A DNA stretch of 64,000 nt from an uncultured Flavobacteriia bacterium (GTDB taxonomy: Bacteria; Bacteroidota; Bacteroidia; Flavobacteriales_D; Crocinitomicaceae). The DNA lies in NCBI GenBank assembly GCA_937975705.1, contig CALJTX010000019.1, forward strand, positions 159,597 through 223,596, written 5' to 3'. The notes below the pieces were generated by a model. That model saw nothing but the letters and a program-made list of their open reading frames with translations, had not been told where the DNA came from and ran no database searches. Every line of letters begins with the position of its first letter. Within the stretch, counting starts at the first letter, position 1. Both the position numbers and the translations under genes were made by a program. Shown one piece after another: positions 1 through 7,417 of this stretch.

Positions 1-197
1 AGTGCACTGAATAGAAAGGTGCCTTTATCAAGGTCTACAGTAGCTTTGTTGGCTATAGATAAACGGACAGTAAATTCTTTGACTGGGTTGTTGTTGTCGT
101 CGAGAACTGTGCCAGAAATGGCTCCTGTTTGAGCGTTTACTTGGCTTGAAAATAGACCAACGACGAATAGCGTAAGGGCAAGGGTAAAATACTTCAT
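1..197 (-). CDS. Secreted protein, N-terminal part only (cut by window edge)
   Basis: An open frame begins with ATG at 195-197 and runs leftwards off the window, giving 65 codons. The first 22 residues form a signal peptide (MKYFTLALTLFVVGLFSSQ, with cleavage likely near VNA-Q). The mature part begins TGAISGTVLDDNNNPVKEFTV, which is the opening of a carboxypeptidase regulatory-like (CarboxypepD_reg/Cna-B type) beta-sandwich of the kind found at the front of TonB-dependent receptors and other Bacteroidota envelope proteins. The rest of the protein lies outside the window, so its class cannot be settled. The gene is transcribed in the same direction as the OmpA-family gene at 363-2933, but a hairpin lies between them. 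An overlapping open frame at 28-222 on the same strand lacks any domain character and is a shadow. Confidence 0.75.
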   Translation of the reverse strand, partial: MKYFTLALTLFVVGLFSSQVNAQTGAISGTVLDDNNNPVKEFTVRLSIANKATVDLDKGTFLFSA

Positions 198-313
198 TTG
201 TTATCTTTAAATAATAGTGCAAAGGTCAATTTGTATCTTGACGATTACATTAATCAAAGATTAATAAAGCATTAATAAGCCGTTCCTATTTGTTAACATT
301 GACATAACATAGA

Positions 314-339
314 AAAGGGAGGCTTGTGGGCCTCCCTTT
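314..339 (-). terminator. Hairpin terminator after the OmpA-family gene
   Basis: A 10-bp stem (314-323 pairing with 330-339, AAAGGGAGGC/GCCTCCCTTT) with a 6-nt loop lies 24 bases past the stop codon of the minus-strand gene at 363-2933. T-rich sequence flanks it on the plus strand as well, so it could act in both directions. It separates that gene from the partial gene at the left edge. Confidence 0.6.
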
Positions 340-362
340 CTTTTTGAGTTGTATTTGCTTAT

Positions 363-2933
363 TTATTCAAAAACGATTTTCATCTCGACGCGACGGTTTT
401 TCTGGCGTCCTTCAGGTGTATCGTTCGGAGCAATTGGTTTGGTTTCGCCGAAATAAAGTGTAATGATACGAGATGCATCAACACCTTGACTGATCAAATA
501 TGCTTTGAGCGCTTCGGCACGTTTTTTAGAAAGTACTAGATTGAGGTTGTCGTCTCCGACGTTGTCTGTGTGGCCGGAAATTTCGAGCTTCCAGGTCGGT
601 TTTTTCTTGAGTACTTCTGCAAGCTCGTTGAGCGATGGTTTGGAGCTTTCAAAGATGATATCTTTTGCCGTTTCAAACTCGAGGTTATTGAAAGCAGTTT
701 TAAGTACTTCAATGACTGCTTGTTCAATCACTGGGCAACCTTTGTTGGATTTAGGCCCTGGTGTATTCGGGCAGTCGTCGTCTTTGTCGAGCAAGCCGTC
801 TGCATCGGAGTCTTTGTAAGGGCAGCCTTTGTTGGCTTTTGGTCCAGCGAGGTTCGGGCAGTCGTCGTCTTTGTCGAGTAAGCCATCTGCGTCGGTGTCT
901 GGCCACGGGCAACCTTGGTTCTCTTTCGGACCCGCTATTTGAGGGCAGTTGTCCACAAAGTCAAACAAGCCGTCTTGGTCTTGGTCTGGGCAGCCTTGGT
1001 TTTCTTTCGGACCCGCGTTTTGTGGGCATACATCTTCTGCATCAGTAACGCCATCTCCATCTTGATCCGGACAACCTTTCAAGGCTGCAATGCCGGCAAC
1101 GGTTGGGCAAGCGTCTTCGGAATCGATGATTTTATCTCCATCGGTATCCGGGCAACCTTTGAATTCTTTGAGGCCGGCAACGGTTGGGCAAGCATCTTCG
1201 GAGTCGATAATTTTATCGCCATCTGTGTCGGGGCAACCTTTGAATTCTTTGAGACCAGCAACAGTAACACAAGCATCCTCTGAATCCGGAATGCCATCGC
1301 CGTCTGTGTCAGGGCAACCTAAGAATGCCCAAGTTCCTGGCACGTTTTTGCATTCGTCCATTTTGTCGGAAACTTTGTCTTTGTCTTTGTCTTTGACGCG
1401 GTGATACAAAATGGGCAAGCGCAATCCGGCATAAAAGTCTACACCACTGATTTCACCTTTTGCACGCAGCAAATGCATGTCGTTCATCCCTAAGATAACT
1501 GGGCCAATGCGCGTGGCCAAGCCTGTGCGCAAACCGCTGTATTTGTTGTAGGCAATCGGGAAATAAAGTCCAAAATATGGGCTGTCAAAGCTTGGCGTAA
1601 GTGAGAGCTGGCTGGCAATATTCACTTTCGTATCCTTGTTCTTAGGAATCATGTTGAGCATGGCTGTAGCGTTCACATAAAAGTAACTCCAGATATGGTA
1701 GTCTAGTTGCAAGCTCATGGCTGTCGGTGTGCGCATGCGGTAGGTTTGTGCGGGATCCTGAAGTGAAACCCATTCTCCGTTATTGGCCGCCGTAGATTCG
1801 TTAATGAGCGTATCGATAACCATGTCGAATGTTTCTAGATCGGTTGCATTTTCAAAGCGGTGTAAATTAAACAGCGAGCTTGAATTCACAACGAAGTTGC
1901 GGCTCAAGCCACCTTTAGTAAATTTCATGGAACCCATATCGAGCATGGAAAACCCGACGCGCGCCTTGTATTTGTTTTCATTGCGCATCCAGAGGTCGGT
2001 TTTGCCGTCCATATCGTATTTGTATTTTGCGTAATTCGGACGCCATTCGTAAACCGCACCTAAATCCAGTCCAAAACCTATAGAACCTGGCTTGAGGTAG
2101 CTGCCTATGTTGTTGCTATTGATGTCTCCGTTTACTCCTGCGGTGATAAAATCACCAACTTCTTTGGAATAACCGTAGTCAAATGTACCGGCTAAATATT
2201 GGGAGGTGTCTTCGTTGATGAGGTTGTAACTAAAATCTTTGGTGTGTACATAGGCACTCGCAAAGCCAAGTAATATTTTAGGACTGATGCCAATTTTTAA
2301 GAAATGTTCTTTGTTGTCGATGAGGACTTGGCTGTAATTGAAGCCAATTTCGCTCCATGTCATGTGGTCCACATTGACGAGCTCTTCATTGAGCTGCATG
2401 TTCCAGAGTGCTGGGTATTCCAGGCCTTCTTCGGATAATACGGCCAACTTCGGATCCATGTTGTCTACATTGGTAATGGAGCGCAAATTGGCATAAAGGC
2501 CCAAAGAGCGTTTTTCGCCAATATGGAAGGCCAAATTGAATAAGTCGAGTCTGAAATTGATATTGGCGCCTAATACACCATTGGAGCTAGCATTGTAATT
2601 GTGTACAATGAGGCGGTCAATAAAAGTAGATGATGGATAAGCCCAAGAATTGAGAATGGCCGTGTCTGTAAGGGATTTGGCCCACCAATAGCCGCCGTTT
2701 CCTTGTTGGTTGCGCATGGCATCTGCAGAGAAGTACCCAAAATTTTGATAGGTAAAAAGGTTCAAAGCGGGTAATGCCAAGTCCATTTTATAACGGCCGT
2801 CTACAAAAGAAGCCGGGTTGACTAAATTGCCCATCGCGCCAGCGTAGTTACTCGAGCTCACCCCTAAATAAGCCTGTGCTTGTACTTGAAAGGTGCTGAG
2901 CAGCAATAGAAATGACCAGATTGATTTTCTCAT
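363..2933 (-). CDS. OmpA-family outer-membrane protein with thrombospondin type 3 repeats
   Basis: The protein has 856 residues. A signal peptide (residues 1-20, ending QAQA) is followed by a domain of roughly 480 residues rich in beta-strands and aromatic residues, resembling the DUF5723-type outer-membrane region found in Bacteroidota. Then come eight to nine calcium-binding thrombospondin type 3 repeats (DTDGDGIPDSEDAC and variants, about residues 510-730) and a C-terminal OmpA/MotB peptidoglycan-binding domain (about 740-856) with the conserved SGHTDNVG and NRRVE motifs. The likely role is to tether the outer membrane to peptidoglycan through a stiff calcium-dependent stalk. The ATG overlaps the TGA of the upstream 715-aa gene by four bases (ATGA at 2930-2933), so the two are probably translated together. 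The domain calls are firm; the role of the N-terminal domain is inferred. Confidence 0.88.
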   Translation of the reverse strand: MRKSIWSFLLLLSTFQVQAQAYLGVSSSNYAGAMGNLVNPASFVDGRYKMDLALPALNLFTYQNFGYFSADAMRNQQGNGGYWWAKSLTDTAILNSWAYPSSTFIDRLIVHNYNASSNGVLGANINFRLDLFNLAFHIGEKRSLGLYANLRSITNVDNMDPKLAVLSEEGLEYPALWNMQLNEELVNVDHMTWSEIGFNYSQVLIDNKEHFLKIGISPKILLGFASAYVHTKDFSYNLINEDTSQYLAGTFDYGYSKEVGDFITAGVNGDINSNNIGSYLKPGSIGFGLDLGAVYEWRPNYAKYKYDMDGKTDLWMRNENKYKARVGFSMLDMGSMKFTKGGLSRNFVVNSSSLFNLHRFENATDLETFDMVIDTLINESTAANNGEWVSLQDPAQTYRMRTPTAMSLQLDYHIWSYFYVNATAMLNMIPKNKDTKVNIASQLSLTPSFDSPYFGLYFPIAYNKYSGLRTGLATRIGPVILGMNDMHLLRAKGEISGVDFYAGLRLPILYHRVKDKDKDKVSDKMDECKNVPGTWAFLGCPDTDGDGIPDSEDACVTVAGLKEFKGCPDTDGDKIIDSEDACPTVAGLKEFKGCPDTDGDKIIDSEDACPTVAGIAALKGCPDQDGDGVTDAEDVCPQNAGPKENQGCPDQDQDGLFDFVDNCPQIAGPKENQGCPWPDTDADGLLDKDDDCPNLAGPKANKGCPYKDSDADGLLDKDDDCPNTPGPKSNKGCPVIEQAVIEVLKTAFNNLEFETAKDIIFESSKPSLNELAEVLKKKPTWKLEISGHTDNVGDDNLNLVLSKKRAEALKAYLISQGVDASRIITLYFGETKPIAPNDTPEGRQKNRRVEMKIVFE
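735..1400 (-). repeat. Tandem thrombospondin type 3 repeat coding units
   Basis: Units of about 72-78 bp encode the pattern GCPDTDGDxxxDxxDxCPxxAG. Two adjacent units (about 1080-1260) are almost identical at DNA level, which suggests recent duplication. The units lie wholly inside the OmpA-family gene and encode calcium-binding Asp-rich loops. Confidence 0.8.
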
Positions 2934-5077
2934 TGTTTGTTGTATTGGATAATGTAGTTTCCTAAAAATGTGGTAATCGAATAGGCGTTGTTCCCAAAAG
3001 AACTCAGCTGTACTTCTTGTTGTCCGTGACGCTTTTCGGTGTCGAGGTCTCGTCCTAAGTCGTCGAGCAGATAGATTTGGTTGCCTACTGCATCAAGAAG
3101 ACTTAAAATACTTTGTTTGTTGGGGCCATAGAAACTTGAGAATTGGGTGAGCTCAACGGCATCAATTGTTTTTTCCCAGACCCGCTGCCCTTTGGCATTG
3201 AAGGCATAAAGACTGTTGTTGCGTTTAAAGACAATTATTTGGTTTTCAGCTTGCATATACGATCCGACACAAAGAACGCGCGCAGGTACCTCAAATTGTT
3301 TTTGACCATTCAAAGATAGGAGTGTGGCGGTATTTTTTTCAATTTTCACGGCATAGCATGCGCTTGCATTACCAACCAAAACGTAAGTTGTATCAGCATT
3401 TTGCTTCATAGCAACTTTGCGCTTCGACAAATCAATAATTTGTTGCTGTGTGTCCGTTAAAATACTGACATATGCCTTTCCACTTTGCTTGTAGCTGTGA
3501 ATGGAACGCACTTTACTTCCCATACTAAATTGTTTGATGAGCCCTCCCGTCTCGGAATACAACTGTACGCTATTTGCATTTCCTGCACAGATGAATTCCT
3601 TTTTGCCTTTATTTTCAATCACTTGTATGCGTTTGCCCGCATCGTGGGTTAGGCGGTAGACCAAGCGTCCTGTTTTGTCGAATAGTTGGGCTTCATGCGC
3701 AAGTTGCACGCAAATAAGTTGCGGAAACCCGCTCATTTGATAGAGTTCAACAACTTCTTGCGTGAGGGCTTTTTCCCATTTGCGCAGACCATTGATGTAA
3801 CCGACCAATTGGTGGTTTTCTGTCAGGGCGATCACATTACCCCGTTCGGCAAACGCTGCAAATTGCAACACTCTAAAGCCCGGATTCATTACAAAGTAGT
3901 CTCTTATTTTGTCTTGTTGCTGTAACGTTTGCGCATTGAGTTTTTTATAACTCGTCTCGATAATTTGCCCTCCGAGTAGTGTAATCGTTTTCTTTTGACC
4001 CGCATCTACCCAGCGCGCACTTACTTTTTGTGGCATTTGGGCGTAAATTCTACTAGAGAGGTTTTCGTCTTGAGAAAGGGTTTGGCCTAAACTTGCTGCG
4101 GCCAAGGCTTGGTTTAATAGAGCTTGGCTTGGACTCGCAAAAGCGTACTGTCCGGAAACCGCTAAATGCCAGGTCGTCTTTTCTGAGCTGATCAGTTCAC
4201 TGAACTTTATTTGATCGTAAGAAGCACTTTCTGTATTGAGTTCTTCTTTTCTGAAATATTCATTAAGCGTTTGGATGGGGTTGGAGTTCTCTTGAAAATC
4301 AAAGATGACTAGGCTAGCACTATCTTGTTTGAGGTGCACAAAACCATGGTCTACACATTTAAACCAAGGGCTTTTGGCAAAAGTAGGGTCGAGTTGTTGG
4401 GCATATGATTTTTCATAAAAATAGTAGCGCTTGAAGAAATCGGGAATCACATCCGAGAATAGGGCTTGGTCGTCAAGTTTGCGAAGTCTTGGGTTGGGAT
4501 TTTTGTATTTCACATAACGGTATTGCGCGTCTTTTTTACAGTAAGTTTCTGTGAGGCGCAGTTGCTTATCCGGTGCCCATTTGATCCGGGCATAACTCGC
4601 TTTGGCACTTACGTTGATGCGCAGCGCTTCGGCAGTAGGTAAATCACCTTCAAAAAGGAGCAATTGATTGCGATTGTATCTGCCGTGTAACTGACCAAAT
4701 TCAAATTGCTTGAGCTGACCGAGTTGCAGTGCAAAGAGTCCGTTTGAAAAAAGGTCTTTGATGTCTTTTTGTGTCCAATTCCCCTTTTTTTCGATGAGTA
4801 TTTTCGTAGATTTAGCGCTAAAGAACAAGGTTACAGGCTCTTTCGCTCTTTTGACGATGCTATAGTATAAACTTTGATTGAGTTCGGTGGTCACCATGCG
4901 TTCGTTCTCCCAATCCAGCGCCTGTGGATCTTGGATGACATAAACCGTTTGGTCTTTGGCATTGAAATAGGTTCTGAAGTCTACAAGGTTTTCGTTGGAG
5001 AGGAGGTCATAGGAGCTGAAAATAACCCAGCTTAGGGCCAAAAGACCAAGAAGGAGTAGAATAAGACGTTGACGCAT
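2930..5077 (-). CDS. Membrane-anchored protein with propeller-like C-terminal half, function unknown
   Basis: I start this at the ATG at 5077 (715 residues) because the protein then opens with MRQRLILLLLGLLALSWVIF, a good signal anchor. The ATG at 5125 would add 16 residues of poor quality in front of it. Residues to about 400 show no family I recognise. The C-terminal 300 residues contain repeated strands with aromatic/Asp endings (QLFDKTGRLVYRL, VQLYSETGGLIKQF, LYAFNAKGQRVWEK, IYLLDDLGRDLD), the pattern of a PQQ- or WD40-like beta-propeller facing the periplasm. The stop codon overlaps the start of the OmpA-family gene by four bases, so the two products probably work at the same place in the envelope. 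This is not an assigned family; the propeller is inferred from the repeat pattern. Confidence 0.65.
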   Translation of the reverse strand: MRQRLILLLLGLLALSWVIFSSYDLLSNENLVDFRTYFNAKDQTVYVIQDPQALDWENERMVTTELNQSLYYSIVKRAKEPVTLFFSAKSTKILIEKKGNWTQKDIKDLFSNGLFALQLGQLKQFEFGQLHGRYNRNQLLLFEGDLPTAEALRINVSAKASYARIKWAPDKQLRLTETYCKKDAQYRYVKYKNPNPRLRKLDDQALFSDVIPDFFKRYYFYEKSYAQQLDPTFAKSPWFKCVDHGFVHLKQDSASLVIFDFQENSNPIQTLNEYFRKEELNTESASYDQIKFSELISSEKTTWHLAVSGQYAFASPSQALLNQALAAASLGQTLSQDENLSSRIYAQMPQKVSARWVDAGQKKTITLLGGQIIETSYKKLNAQTLQQQDKIRDYFVMNPGFRVLQFAAFAERGNVIALTENHQLVGYINGLRKWEKALTQEVVELYQMSGFPQLICVQLAHEAQLFDKTGRLVYRLTHDAGKRIQVIENKGKKEFICAGNANSVQLYSETGGLIKQFSMGSKVRSIHSYKQSGKAYVSILTDTQQQIIDLSKRKVAMKQNADTTYVLVGNASACYAVKIEKNTATLLSLNGQKQFEVPARVLCVGSYMQAENQIIVFKRNNSLYAFNAKGQRVWEKTIDAVELTQFSSFYGPNKQSILSLLDAVGNQIYLLDDLGRDLDTEKRHGQQEVQLSSFGNNAYSITTFLGNYIIQYNKQ

Positions 5078-5174
5078 AAGGTTTTTTTCAAAGTTACACT
5101 TTGTGTATCGAGTTGCGTTTGGCATTCTTGAATCTAATCAACAATGGTTTGTGTACACCAACTTTTGAAAAGCT

Positions 5175-5786
5175 TTACTCAAAAAGATCGAGTTGTGAGC
5201 GAATAGGAAGTAGCTGGAAAGTCATGCGGTGATGCGGGCTTGGCCCAAATTCAGCAATTGCTTTTCTGTGCACGGGTGTTGGGTAGCCCTGATTGCGCTC
5301 CCAGGCATATTGCGGATACATTTGGTGTAAATCAGTCATCAATTGATCGCGATGGGTTTTGGCGAGAATACTTGCTGCTGCAATGCTTGCAAAACGGGCA
5401 TCACCTTTTACCATGCAGGCATATGGGATCTGCTCATAAGGTTTGAAACGGTTTCCGTCCACCAAAATATAAGCGGGCTGAATTTGAAGTTGTGCCAAAG
5501 CCCTGTGCATTGCAAGTATACTTGCATTGAGGATATTGATCTGATCAATTTCGATGTGATCTACAATGCCAATGCCATAGCAAAGTGCTTTTTCTAAGAT
5601 TTCTGCTCTAAGTACTTCGCGCTTCTTGGCACTTAGTTGTTTGGAATCGTTGAGGGCAGCTATTGGCCGAGCGGGATCAAGGATAACCGCAGCTGCCACC
5701 ACAGGGCCTGCCAAGCAACCTCTGCCGGCTTCATCGCAACCGGCTTCCGGCACGAGTTCTTGGTATTGTAAGATTAAATCTACCAC
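5175..5786 (-). CDS. rnhB: Ribonuclease HII
   Basis: RNase HII cleaves the RNA strand of RNA/DNA hybrids and nicks at single ribonucleotides in DNA. The 203-residue length is typical. The family signature GCDEAGRGCLAGPVVAAAVIL is at residues 16-36. The four metal-binding acids of the active site are visible as D18, E19, D110 (ILVDGN) and D129 (KGDARFASIAAASILAK). The C-terminal helix region with HRMTFQ is also conserved in the family. The gene is divergent from the small secreted protein gene at 5840, with 53 bp between them, and lies about 100 bp upstream of the 715-aa membrane protein gene in the same direction. Confidence 0.96.
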   Translation of the reverse strand: MVDLILQYQELVPEAGCDEAGRGCLAGPVVAAAVILDPARPIAALNDSKQLSAKKREVLRAEILEKALCYGIGIVDHIEIDQINILNASILAMHRALAQLQIQPAYILVDGNRFKPYEQIPYACMVKGDARFASIAAASILAKTHRDQLMTDLHQMYPQYAWERNQGYPTPVHRKAIAEFGPSPHHRMTFQLLPIRSQLDLFE

Positions 5787-5839
5787 ACTACCAAATTATT
5801 GAAATATTTTGTAGTTTTATGCTAATCTAAATTGACTCC

Positions 5840-6208
5840 ATGAAAAAACTAACTCTTCTCGTATTGGCACTTGGGCTAAACTTGCTCGTTTTTGGTCAAA
5901 AAACACTTAGTGCAACTGCAGCAAATGTTGCTGAGCTCAAAGGGGGAGTGGCTACCGGCCATATCCGACTTACCCTTCCAGCAGAGGTCACTGAAGAAAA
6001 CGTAGTAATGTACGCTAAATATTATACAAATATGTTTACCGTCGATTTCAACGCTACTTCACATGAAGCTACTTTTCATATGCTCACCAACGATGCCAAT
6101 TCAAGACGCGTTATTTTGCGTTTTTTAGGAGCCAACCAAATCGCCAATGTCCAAGTAGCAGATCGCGCTTATGACCTCGGCTCATTCTTTGAAAATTTCC
6201 TGCAATAA
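5840..6208 (+). CDS. Small secreted protein, function unknown
   Basis: The product has 122 residues. The first 19 are a clear signal peptide (MKKLTLLVLALGLNLLVFG, then Q). The mature part of about 100 residues is predicted mostly beta-strand with an Ala-rich start, contains no cysteine, and matches no family I recognise. It is followed after 24 bp by the DUF4920 lipoprotein gene on the same strand, so the two are probably co-transcribed. Both are exported small proteins, so an envelope role is likely, but no function can be given. Confidence 0.72.
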   Translation: MKKLTLLVLALGLNLLVFGQKTLSATAANVAELKGGVATGHIRLTLPAEVTEENVVMYAKYYTNMFTVDFNATSHEATFHMLTNDANSRRVILRFLGANQIANVQVADRAYDLGSFFENFLQ

Positions 6209-6232
6209 CAGCAGCCTCTCCACCACATACCC

Positions 6233-6724
6233 ATGAAAATATTTTTTGTTGCGCTTGCCGCACTATCCCTGACTTTATCTAGCTGTAAAAGCAGTCAAAT
6301 TGCCTACAAACACTACGGGCCTGTTGCTGTAGATAGCACTCAAGCTATTTCGCTCGACCAAATGTTGGTCGCTTTTAAAGCCAATCCTCAAAACGACATC
6401 TTTACCTTTACAGCACCACTTGTTGGCGTCTGTCAAAGTGCGGGTTGTTGGGTTAAAGTTCAGCCGAGTAATGGCGACATGATCCGCGTACGCTTCAAAG
6501 ATCATTTTCTGATACCACCTGTTACCGAAATCAATTCAGTGGCTTATTTCCATGGACGAGCATATTTTGACACCATCTCTGTTGAGCTTCAAAAGCACTT
6601 CTTGGAAGATGCCAAAGCTCCACAAGCCGATATCGACCGCATTACCGCGCCGAAAATCGAATTGAATTTTGAAGCCGATGGTGTGTGGGTTAAGAAGACT
6701 TCTTCTTCAAAACCAAAAAAGTAA
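6233..6724 (+). CDS. DUF4920 lipoprotein
   Basis: The product has 163 residues. The N-terminus carries a lipoprotein signal with the lipobox LSSC and the lipidated cysteine at residue 18, so it is anchored in the membrane. The body shows the DUF4920 pattern: VCQSAGCW at residues 66-73, with the two cysteines C67 and C72, followed by VRFKDHFLIPP. The cysteine pair could bind a metal or form a disulfide, but the family has no established function. The gene probably shares a transcript with the 122-aa secreted protein just upstream. Its last 35 bases overlap the end of a small minus-strand gene (6690-6863), a tail-to-tail overlap. Confidence 0.85.
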   Translation: MKIFFVALAALSLTLSSCKSSQIAYKHYGPVAVDSTQAISLDQMLVAFKANPQNDIFTFTAPLVGVCQSAGCWVKVQPSNGDMIRVRFKDHFLIPPVTEINSVAYFHGRAYFDTISVELQKHFLEDAKAPQADIDRITAPKIELNFEADGVWVKKTSSSKPKK

Positions 6725-6863
6725 ACACTACTGATCCTCCTATGATCAGTGCTTTGGCCCACCACAAATAGGTTGGCATCAAAAACACGGACACCAAGTT
6801 TACCGGAATGAGTAAAATAGCCAGTAAATGAAACTTTCCTTGATTGCTATTTTCTGAAATCAT
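6690..6863 (-). CDS. 57-aa two-span membrane protein
   Basis: The product begins MISENSNQGK and has two hydrophobic spans (HLLAILLIPVNLVSVFL and WAKALIIGGSVVFTFLVL), then a basic tail KKKSS. I chose ATG at 6863 rather than the longer in-frame opening because a near-perfect Shine-Dalgarno AGGAGG sits five bases upstream (6869-6874), which is uncommon in Bacteroidota, and because the added N-terminal residues would be translated from inside the cyclo-ligase gene. It overlaps the end of the 5-formyl-THF cyclo-ligase gene by 17 bases and the end of the convergent DUF4920 gene by 35 bases. I do not recognise the family. Confidence 0.62.
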   Translation of the reverse strand: MISENSNQGKFHLLAILLIPVNLVSVFLMPTYLWWAKALIIGGSVVFTFLVLKKKSS

Positions 6864-7416
6864 ATATTCCTCCTGGGGTAAAGCATAGGTGCAGTGGCAT
6901 GTCGTCTGGATGCAAATCTGCAATAGACACAAATTCATCAAATAAATGTAGGCCAATGAATAGACAATCTGGCTTACATTGTTTGAGTAAGCGGTCGTAA
7001 AATCCTTTTCCGTAACCAACGCGTTGCCCATCTGAGTTGAGGCCTAGAAGCGGCACAAAAACGTAGTCTAGCTTGTTGGCAAGTAGGGTTCGGCCGTGTT
7101 TGGGTTCAGGTATGCCAAAAGAACTGATTTCGAGCTGGCTCGGGTGTTCATAATGATACAATGTGAGGCTGTGGTCGCTAAAGTTAGCTTTGGATAAGAC
7201 CGGGTGCCCGCCTTTTAAAATGATGTCTTCGAGTAAGCCGTAAGTGGAAATCTCTTTTTGCCGCTCAATTGGCAAAAAGATGCTCACATATTTTGAGGAG
7301 AAGGGTATAGAATCCAGCACAAGTGCTTGCACTTGTGCTGAGATTTTAGTGATATCGAAAGGGCTTAGCTGAGCTCGCTTGGCTTTGTATAGCTGGCGAA
7401 TTTCGGCTTTTGTCAT
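6847..7416 (-). CDS. 5-formyltetrahydrofolate cyclo-ligase
   Basis: This enzyme (MTHFS) converts 5-formyl-THF to 5,10-methenyl-THF using ATP and returns the storage folate to the one-carbon pool. The 189-residue length is normal. The N-terminal basic segment (residues 1-15, KAEIRQLYKAKR) and the conserved C-terminal substrate/ATP motif GQRVGYGKGFYDRLL (about residues 130-145) are both present, as are FLPIERQKEI and VFVPLLGLN. The gene starts two bases before the end of the upstream PpiD-type gene (stop at 7418) and its 3' end overlaps the 57-aa membrane protein gene. Confidence 0.95.
   Translation of the reverse strand: MTKAEIRQLYKAKRAQLSPFDITKISAQVQALVLDSIPFSSKYVSIFLPIERQKEISTYGLLEDIILKGGHPVLSKANFSDHSLTLYHYEHPSQLEISSFGIPEPKHGRTLLANKLDYVFVPLLGLNSDGQRVGYGKGFYDRLLKQCKPDCLFIGLHLFDEFVSIADLHPDDMPLHLCFTPGGIYDFRK
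6869..6874 (-). promoter_or_regulatory. Strong Shine-Dalgarno of the 57-aa gene
   Basis: On the minus strand AGGAGG stands five bases before the ATG at 6863. It lies inside the last codons of the cyclo-ligase gene. Most starts in this window have no such site, so it decides the start of the small gene. Confidence 0.65.
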
Positions 7417-7417
7417 G

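Noticed and set aside
28..222. Minus-strand open frame of 64 codons at the left edge
   Set aside because: It is out of frame with the signal-peptide-bearing gene that begins at 197 and has no domain character.
735..1400. Possible CRISPR-like array, because short repeats recur at regular spacing
   Set aside because: The repeats are adjacent protein-coding units (thrombospondin type 3), in frame, without unique spacers.
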